Of a stretch of 37,647 bases of DNA, positions 32,702 through 37,647 are shown in pieces. A model generated the notes under the pieces. The model made no database searches and was not told where the DNA came from. It saw only the letters and a program-made list of their open reading frames with translations. Made by a program: the position numbers and the translations under genes. The DNA comes from JAXGPP01 sp964436865 (GTDB taxonomy: Bacteria; Planctomycetota; Planctomycetia; Pirellulales; Thermoguttaceae): the NCBI GenBank assembly GCA_964436865.1, contig CAYTFK010000030.1, positions 1-37,647 of the forward strand, read 5' to 3'. How positions within the stretch are numbered: the first letter of the stretch is position 1; every line of letters begins with the position of its first letter.

Positions 32702-32744
32702 TCAGGCAACGCCTGAAGAACTCCTTGTGTCAGGTACGACCTGA
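32702..32744. promoter_or_regulatory. Two matching palindromes upstream of gspE (candidate operators)
   Basis: TCAGGC-aac-GCCTGA (32702-32716) and TCAGGT-acg-ACCTGA (32730-32744) are both perfect 6-bp inverted repeats with a 3-bp spacer. Their centres are 28 bp apart. They share the consensus TCAGGY-N3-RCCTGA and lie about 126-168 bp before gspE. This arrangement fits binding of two dimers of one regulator. No T-run follows, which argues against terminators. Confidence 0.45.
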
Positions 32745-32865
32745 CCCGCCAATGCTGCCGGACGAACAAAATCCGTGAAACTCGACTCAAACGACCGCGT
32801 GCGCCGCTCGGCGCGAGTTACCAGGTGGGAAGTTTATGGTGTTGGTGGGATGGCCGCGTGGTGGG

Positions 32866-32896
32866 TTGACGGCAGGCCATGCTTGCAGGTTAGAAT
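32866..32896 (+). promoter_or_regulatory. Weak promoter candidate for the EF-hand gene
   Basis: TTGACG (32866-32871) and TAGAAT (32891-32896) are 19 bp apart, longer than ideal. A perfect TATAAT at 32939-32944 lacks a -35. The 444-bp gap 32577-33020 between gspE and the EF-hand gene otherwise holds the palindromes at 32702-32744 and no gene. Confidence 0.25.
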
Positions 32897-33020
32897 CGAT
32901 GTCGTCCCCCATTATAAGAACGATGGCGGTCGCGTCAATATAATTGCCCGTACTCACAATGACCAATGCCCCCCAATAGTATAGACGGTTTCCTGGATCG
33001 ATCGAGGAGGCAGTTTTCCT

Positions 33021-33827
33021 TTGAATATCAACAACTTACGGCGATCTTGCTGGACCATTGCCGCCATAACGATCCCCCTCTTGGGAACACTGCTGCTGGC
33101 GAATGTTCTTGCCGCCCAGTCTGAACCGGCAAATGTCTCCGCCAATCAACCCGCCCATTCGCCCGACGAGCGTGTGCCGTCGAGTGATCCGTTAGGGCAG
33201 CAGCGCGCGCTCGATCGAGCTGAGTCTGACCCCCGCTCAACCCCGACGAAGATCATCCGTTATGCGCAGGCACTTCTGTCGAAATACGACGCTGACTCGG
33301 ACGGCCGGCTGAGTAAGGACGAATGGACGAAGATGCGCGGCGATCCGCAGCAGATCGACCGCAACGGCGATGAGATCGTCGCGCTGGAGGAGTTGATCCA
33401 GCACGTCGTTCAGCACGGCGCTCGGCGGAAGATCCGGCTCATGACGCCCCTCGCTCCTTCCGACGAACCCTTGCCGCCCCTACTCAATCCGACCACCGCG
33501 GCGCGCCCGGCAGACGCGGCATCGGCGCCCGATGGTCAGCCGAATCCGGAAGGTTCTCCGCCCGCCGATGTACCGGCTTCCGGCACCGATCCGCGCCGCT
33601 CAATGAAGTTCTACATGCCGGCGGCCCGGCTTCCTCAGGGATTGCCGCCGTGGTTTCTGGATCGCGACGCCGACGGCGACGGCCAGTTGACGATGGCCGA
33701 GTTCGCACCGCAAGCCACGGCCTCCCAGATCGGCGAATTCGCCCGCTACGATCTCGACGCCGACGGCCTTCTCACTGCGCAGGAATACCTTCGTGCAGTG
33801 AAGGCAGGCAATCGGCCCGCCCAATAG
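33021..33827 (+). CDS. Secreted EF-hand calcium-binding protein
   Basis: The 268-residue product starts at a TTG that is supported by a strong GAGGAGG site (33004-33010). A signal peptide or anchor covers residues 9-32. Four EF-hand loops are seen. Loop 1 (DADSDGRLSKDE, 90-101), loop 3 (DADGDGQLTMAE, 216-227) and loop 4 (DLDADGLLTAQE, 244-255) have the canonical ligands. Loop 2 (113-124) has Glu in place of the conserved Gly at position 6. A Pro/Ala-rich linker (about 145-195) separates two EF-hand pairs. Calcium binding outside the cytoplasm is likely. Planctomycetes have many such proteins, and their exact roles are mostly unknown. It is divergent from gspE and converges with the DUF4091 gene, with a 19-bp gap. 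Confidence 0.82.
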   Translation: MNINNLRRSCWTIAAITIPLLGTLLLANVLAAQSEPANVSANQPAHSPDERVPSSDPLGQQRALDRAESDPRSTPTKIIRYAQALLSKYDADSDGRLSKDEWTKMRGDPQQIDRNGDEIVALEELIQHVVQHGARRKIRLMTPLAPSDEPLPPLLNPTTAARPADAASAPDGQPNPEGSPPADVPASGTDPRRSMKFYMPAARLPQGLPPWFLDRDADGDGQLTMAEFAPQATASQIGEFARYDLDADGLLTAQEYLRAVKAGNRPAQ

Positions 33828-33846
33828 CCGTTGCCCGAGGGAACGA

Positions 33847-35541
33847 TCACTTGCCCTTCGCCCCGGCGGTGATGATCGCTGCCAGCTTCGCACGGGCGTT
33901 CTCGTAGGCCGCCGGATCCGATTCCCATTCGAACCACGTGCTTGCCAGCGGCAGCACGATCCGCTGCGCCTCTTCAGCGCGGCCGCCTCGCTCCAGGATC
34001 GCCAGGTACTCGTAGTCTTCGATGCTGTCGCGAAGCGCCTTGAGCCGTAGGCTCGGTGCGATGCCGTCATAACCCACGGCGCGCGCCGGATACACGATCG
34101 TCCCCTCGCCGTTATAAAGCGGATCCTTTCGGCCTTCGCGGCGATCGAGCGTTTTCGGATCAGTCCACGGGTCGTCGACCTGCTGCCAGAAGGACATCCC
34201 GCCCCAGTAGAGCAAGCCTCGCTGCCGGTAACGCCACGCAATCCAGGCCGGTGCGCGGTAGTTCAGCAGCGGGAAATCGATGTGCCACCAGGGGGTTGGC
34301 TCCCGTTGACAAAGCGCTGTGTACGCCCAGACGATTTCTCCCGCTTTCTGACGCTCAAGGGTGGTCGGTTCGTCGAACAGGGAAAACAGCGGACACCAGA
34401 TGTCCACCGCGCCGTACAGATCTCCCCAGTCCTCGTCCTGTGTCTTCGTTTGCTCGACCACCAACACCTTGACCGCCGAGCGTGCCGCGCGGATCGCGCG
34501 GCCCCACTTCTGCACGTAGCGGTAAGCGTCTTCGTCATTGGGTTCGTCAATCAGGTACGTGTAGAACAGAACGCCGGGCCGGTCCAACTCTGCCACGGCT
34601 TTGTCCCATGCGGCAAGCCAGGCATGTAGCCTGCCGCGTTCCCGCTCCGGATCGCCCACTGCGCTCTTCGGATGCGGTATCTGGAAAGCATTGACGTGGT
34701 ATGTATCGACGAACCGGCGGAACGCGTCGATCTGCTCATGCGGTACGGCGAACGAACCGTCCGGCTGGGCGGCCGGCGCGATACTGCCGCCCGGAGGCGT
34801 GGCATTGATGCGGTGCTCGCCGAGCAACCTCGCCACCTGCGTTTCTACAGCGTTCCAATCAGCCGGTTCCTGCTCCTTGCCCTCGGCCGCCCTCCGCCGA
34901 TAGTAGCCTCGCATCCGTTCGGCTGGCGACCCGAAGGCGGTGTGCATCGTCGATACCCGCGGCAGGTCGAAGTCCCAAACAGTCAACGTCACCGGGATCT
35001 CCACGCTCTCATGCCCGGTTGCCGTCACCCGATACGTCCCCGTGTACTCGCCGGCCGGCGCGGCGGCAGGAACGCGGATATCGACCCAGAATCCGTGCGT
35101 CTCGCTGGCGGGCAGATCGAACGGCACCGCCGTCAACCGGCCGCGAAGCGGCGCGCCGGTGTCAGGGTGCCTGAGCGGTATGAGCGGATCAGGATACCAG
35201 CCGGGGCGGAATGTCGTGTTCCGATAAGTACCCGTGGTCAGTTCGAGTTGGTGCTGGCGGTAGAGCCGCGCCTCACTCGCCGGAATGACGGCTTCCTCTG
35301 GGCCGGTCAGGTCGCCCGCCTCGACGTCGATCCCGCCGATCGCCGCGTCGGACCGCATGAGGATCTGAAAACTCTCCGACTCGTTCCCCGCCGCGCTGAG
35401 CCGGACACTCACCCCGCTGCCTGCCGGTTCGTCGCGCAGCACGCGCCGCGTGCCGGTGACGGTCCACACCTGCCAGTCAGCCAGCGCCTCGCCAGCAAGG
35501 CCAGCCAGCATTACGACAAGAAAACTCGCGTAGCGTGACAC
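33847..35541 (-). CDS. Secreted DUF4091 / GH123-like protein
   Basis: The 564-residue product has a signal peptide (1-21, ends GEALA). Residues about 22-190 look like beta-sandwich domains (ESESFQILMRSDAAIGGIDV, GFWVDIRVPAAAPAGEYTGT). The central part resembles a TIM-barrel glycosidase, with LFYTYLIDEPNDEDAY as a likely active-site strand containing Asp-Glu. The C-terminal part (about 380-550) matches the DUF4091 region, with PLLNYRAPAWIAWRYRQRGL, YWGGMSFWQ and LRLKALRDSIEDYEYLAILE. DUF4091 is related to the catalytic domain of GH123 N-acetylgalactosaminidases. The substrate here is unknown. The GTG start has a GGGGGTGAT site. It is a possible T2S cargo because it is secreted and encoded close to the gsp genes (inference). 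Confidence 0.8.
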   Translation of the reverse strand: MSRYASFLVVMLAGLAGEALADWQVWTVTGTRRVLRDEPAGSGVSVRLSAAGNESESFQILMRSDAAIGGIDVEAGDLTGPEEAVIPASEARLYRQHQLELTTGTYRNTTFRPGWYPDPLIPLRHPDTGAPLRGRLTAVPFDLPASETHGFWVDIRVPAAAPAGEYTGTYRVTATGHESVEIPVTLTVWDFDLPRVSTMHTAFGSPAERMRGYYRRRAAEGKEQEPADWNAVETQVARLLGEHRINATPPGGSIAPAAQPDGSFAVPHEQIDAFRRFVDTYHVNAFQIPHPKSAVGDPERERGRLHAWLAAWDKAVAELDRPGVLFYTYLIDEPNDEDAYRYVQKWGRAIRAARSAVKVLVVEQTKTQDEDWGDLYGAVDIWCPLFSLFDEPTTLERQKAGEIVWAYTALCQREPTPWWHIDFPLLNYRAPAWIAWRYRQRGLLYWGGMSFWQQVDDPWTDPKTLDRREGRKDPLYNGEGTIVYPARAVGYDGIAPSLRLKALRDSIEDYEYLAILERGGRAEEAQRIVLPLASTWFEWESDPAAYENARAKLAAIITAGAKGK

Positions 35542-35736
35542 GATATCACCCCCGAGCAGGTTTGGGCTTCAGCCTCCCGTTGGCTCCAGAACTGGAGTCG
35601 TGAAGCGGGCGCCGGCCAGTCTATGACCGGGGGGCGCGCGTGTGCAATCCCCCTGCCGCCGGCCGCCCGAAAGCAGAAATCGTCTTCCCCTGATGGTGCC
35701 CAAACGTCGCGGAACACGCCCCCTCGGCATCCGCCG

Positions 35737-36405
35737 TCAGGCGCTCAGCTCTTCCATCCCGTGCCGGACGATCTTTCCTGCCGCCATGTAAATGACGTCT
35801 TCGGCAATATTGGTAGCGTGGTCGGCGATTCGTTCTAGATTCCGGGTGGCAGAGAGCAGGGCAAGAAGGGCCGGGACCTTCTCCGGCTGGGTGCGCATCG
35901 CCTCTTCCGACCAGACGCGGATCTCGCGTTTCATTCGGTCTACTTCGCTGTCGCGGGCGCAGACGTCGTCGGCCTGCCTTATATCGAGGTTCACCAGTGC
36001 ATCCAGGCTGTCGCGCAACATCGACTGGGTCTGCTCCGACATCGCGGCGAGGTCGAACGGCAGCTCGATGGGCGGATGCGAGGCCAGCGTTATCGCCTTG
36101 CGGGCGATATTCACCGCCAGATCGCCAATGCGTTCCAGGTCGTTGTTGATCTTCAAGGCCGAAACGATAAACCGCAGGTCGGCGGCCACCGGCTGGTGAA
36201 GGGCGAGGATCTTCAGGCAGTCTTCCTCCACCTCCACCTCGCGGCTGTCGATCTCCTGGTCGCGCTGTTCGACTTGGCGGGCGGTATCCGCGTTGCGGTC
36301 CAGTAGCGCTCGGACGGCCATCTGCACCTGTTCCTCGGCCAGCGCGCAAAGGGACAGCAGGCTCTTCTTCAGTCGGTCGATCTCTCGCTGCAAATGAACG
36401 GACAT
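35737..36405 (-). CDS. phoU: PhoU phosphate-signalling regulator
   Basis: PhoU couples the phosphate transporter to the PhoR kinase and keeps the Pho response low when phosphate is plentiful. The 222-residue all-helical product has two PhoU repeats. The metal-binding signatures are NDLERIGDLAVNI (88-100) and RNLERIADHATNIAED (188-203). The length matches the family. The ATG at 36403-36405 has a GGGAGGGA site. phoB lies 326 bp upstream on the same strand, with a hairpin cluster between them. The pst transporter genes and phoR are not in the window. The downstream gap 35542-35736 shows no gene. Confidence 0.95.
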   Translation of the reverse strand: MSVHLQREIDRLKKSLLSLCALAEEQVQMAVRALLDRNADTARQVEQRDQEIDSREVEVEEDCLKILALHQPVAADLRFIVSALKINNDLERIGDLAVNIARKAITLASHPPIELPFDLAAMSEQTQSMLRDSLDALVNLDIRQADDVCARDSEVDRMKREIRVWSEEAMRTQPEKVPALLALLSATRNLERIADHATNIAEDVIYMAAGKIVRHGMEELSA

Positions 36406-36433
36406 GCTGTCCCTCCCGTCCCCCTCACTGTGG

Positions 36434-36561
36434 CACGACGGGCTGCGTCGTGACCGTAAGCCGGGTGTCCCGTCTGCCGACACGAGTCGGCATCTTGCTT
36501 CGTATATGCCGGGCGGGCCGCCCGGCCCGCTGTCGGCATCCTGTCCGGCTTCGGCCGACAC
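36434..36561. repeat. Cluster of hairpins between phoB and phoU
   Basis: Four stems follow one another: CACGAC/GTCGTG (36434-36452), GCCGAC/GTCGGC with a 4-nt loop (36476-36491), a GC palindrome GCCGGGCGG-G-CCGCCCGGC (36508-36526) and CGGC-TTCG-GCCG (36546-36557). GTCGGCATC occurs twice (36486, 36532) and GCCGACAC twice (36476, 36554), so longer-range pairing is possible. No open frame here looks coding. It could be an attenuator, an mRNA processing site or an intergenic repeat. Confidence 0.45.
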
Positions 36562-36731
36562 GCGACGTCGAGCTTGTCGAGGGCCAGAGCTATTCTATCC
36601 GAAACGGCCCACCATGTAATCCTCGTTTCTTCGCGTCGGAGCCCGGCCGCGCCCTTGCCGCTGGCTCTGAATTGTGCGGCCGCATTTTCTAACCCAGGGC
36701 AGTTGCAGCAAGCTTCGAGCACTCGCCCGTC

Positions 36732-37424
36732 TTACTCTCTGAACCGGTAGCCGACCCCGCGAACCGTCTCAATATACTCACCCGCCGTGCCGAGCTTCTT
36801 CCGCAGCCCGACTACCTGTACATCGACCGCCCGCTCGGTGATCGCGTACTTGTCTCCGTGCACCCCGTCGAGAATCTGCTGCCTGGTAAAAACCCAACCC
36901 GGTCGCCGCGCGAGAAAATGCAGCACGCGGAATTCGGTGCTCGTCAGATCGATTGGCTGACCGCCCACGCTCACTTCGTGCCGGCCGGGGTGGATCGTCA
37001 GGCTGTGACGTTCAACAAGCGACTCGCCGTCCTCCTGATCCGCGTCTGCCAGTCGTCGCCGCAACACGGCCCGCAGTCGGGCCACCAACACCCGCGGGCT
37101 GAACGGCTTGGTGATGTAGTCGTCGGCCCCCAGGTTCAAACCGCTTACGATGTCGGCCTCTTCCCCCTTGGCGGTGAGGATGATGATCGGGATCCGCTCG
37201 GTTCGTGGACTGCTTCTGATTCGCCGGCAAACCGTCAGGCCGTCCACGCCCGGCAACATCAGGTCCAGGAGCACGGCGTGCGGGCGCCTCGCTTCTGCGG
37301 CCGCGATCCCCTCCTCACCGGTGGACACCGCCACTACCCGGTATCCCTCCTTGGAAAGGTTGTAAGAGACAAGCTCGCGTATGTCGTCCTCATCCTCGAT
37401 CACCAGCACAAGCTCAGTGTCCAT
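36732..37424 (-). CDS. phoB: PhoB-type response regulator
   Basis: The 230-residue OmpR/PhoB-family transcription factor has a receiver domain (1-122) with the acidic pocket EDEDD (10-14), phospho-acceptor Asp54 (LLDLMLPG) and Lys106 (TKPFSP). A winged-helix DNA-binding domain follows (about 135-230), with DLTSTEFRVLHFLARRPGWV, the recognition helix region YAITERAVDVQVVGLRKKLG and the C-terminal wing VRGVGYRFRE. The adjacent phoU supports a role in phosphate control, although other OmpR-type regulators look alike. The ATG at 37424 has a GGGGAA site and is better than an in-frame start at 37466. The kinase partner is not seen. Confidence 0.88.
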   Translation of the reverse strand: MDTELVLVIEDEDDIRELVSYNLSKEGYRVVAVSTGEEGIAAAEARRPHAVLLDLMLPGVDGLTVCRRIRSSPRTERIPIIILTAKGEEADIVSGLNLGADDYITKPFSPRVLVARLRAVLRRRLADADQEDGESLVERHSLTIHPGRHEVSVGGQPIDLTSTEFRVLHFLARRPGWVFTRQQILDGVHGDKYAITERAVDVQVVGLRKKLGTAGEYIETVRGVGYRFRE

Positions 37425-37484
37425 CGCCGTTCCCCAATCAACGAAAAACGCTTCGTCCCGTCCCACCAGAATGTTATCGCACGT

Positions 37485-37502
37485 CTGTTAGAGCAGCGTT
37501 AG
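37485..37502 (-). promoter_or_regulatory. Pho-box-like direct repeat upstream of phoB
   Basis: Read on the plus strand, CTGTTAG (37485-37491) and GCGTTAG (37496-37502) are 7-bp repeats separated by 4 bp, an 11-bp period. This is the layout of the E. coli Pho box (CTGTCAT-N4-CTGTCAC). A further TGTTAT lies at 37472-37477. The site is 61-78 bp before the phoB start and could mediate autoregulation. The remaining sequence to the window end shows no gene. Confidence 0.35.
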
Positions 37503-37647
37503 GGGGGTGAGGAGTGGGTTTATTTGGGTTGTACGGATGCGAGAGCCTGTACGCCGTGTGCCGCTGGTGAGGGATCGACCTATTCTAATCAACTGGGCGC
37601 AAATCACGGTTCGATCACATATTCATGCGGTGCCGTGGACGGCGACC

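Overview
The window looks like chromosomal DNA of a planctomycete, probably of the Pirellulales. This rests on gene content, not on a marker gene: GC-rich coding on both strands, many secreted small proteins of unknown function, an OprB-type porin, a DUF4091 glycosidase-like protein, a very large type II secretion (T2S) secretin, PilM/PilO-style T2S inner-membrane proteins and a multihaem NrfHA pair. No rRNA, tRNA, CRISPR array, transposase or phage gene was seen. A run of 100 N inside nrfA shows that this is an assembled draft scaffold.

Left part (1-13.4 kb): the start of a Cys-rich secreted protein cut by the window edge; a divergent pair of tiny conserved-looking genes with a near-consensus extended -10 promoter between them; a small BON protein; a zinc-ribbon SAM methyltransferase; a NupC nucleoside transporter that overlaps tail-to-tail with a PfkB sugar/nucleoside kinase; an 869-residue protein that combines two RNA polymerase alpha-CTD-like modules with a sigma-70 region 4; an OprB-like porin; and two secreted or unknown genes next to a 691-residue secreted protein of unknown function.

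Middle part (13.5-32.6 kb): a type II secretion locus on the minus strand. Transcription order is gspE-F-G-H-I-J-K-L-M (32.6 to 22.4 kb), with four 4-bp start/stop overlaps. After this come two small minus-strand units, then nrfH-nrfA on the plus strand, then gspD and a GTGA-coupled lipoprotein gene (18.8 to 14.0 kb). Three things stand out. GspD has nine tandem secretin N-type modules. The GspM/PilO-like protein carries a GspC/PilP-like domain at its C-terminus. The lipoprotein reading frame runs 347 bp antisense through a BON-domain gene. The prepilin peptidase (GspO) and a separate GspC are not in the window.

Right part (32.6-37.6 kb): an intergenic region with two matching palindromes upstream of gspE, a secreted EF-hand protein, a DUF4091 protein, and the phosphate regulators phoB and phoU on the minus strand. 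A cluster of hairpins lies between phoB and phoU, and a Pho-box-like direct repeat lies upstream of phoB. The histidine kinase partner is not in the window.

How the genes fit together: the gsp genes would build one envelope-spanning secretion machine for folded exoproteins, and the secreted glycosidase-like proteins nearby are plausible but unproven cargo. NrfHA would reduce nitrite to ammonium with electrons from the quinol pool. PhoB/PhoU would control phosphate starvation genes. The alpha-CTD/sigma-4 chimera is the strongest candidate for an undescribed function.
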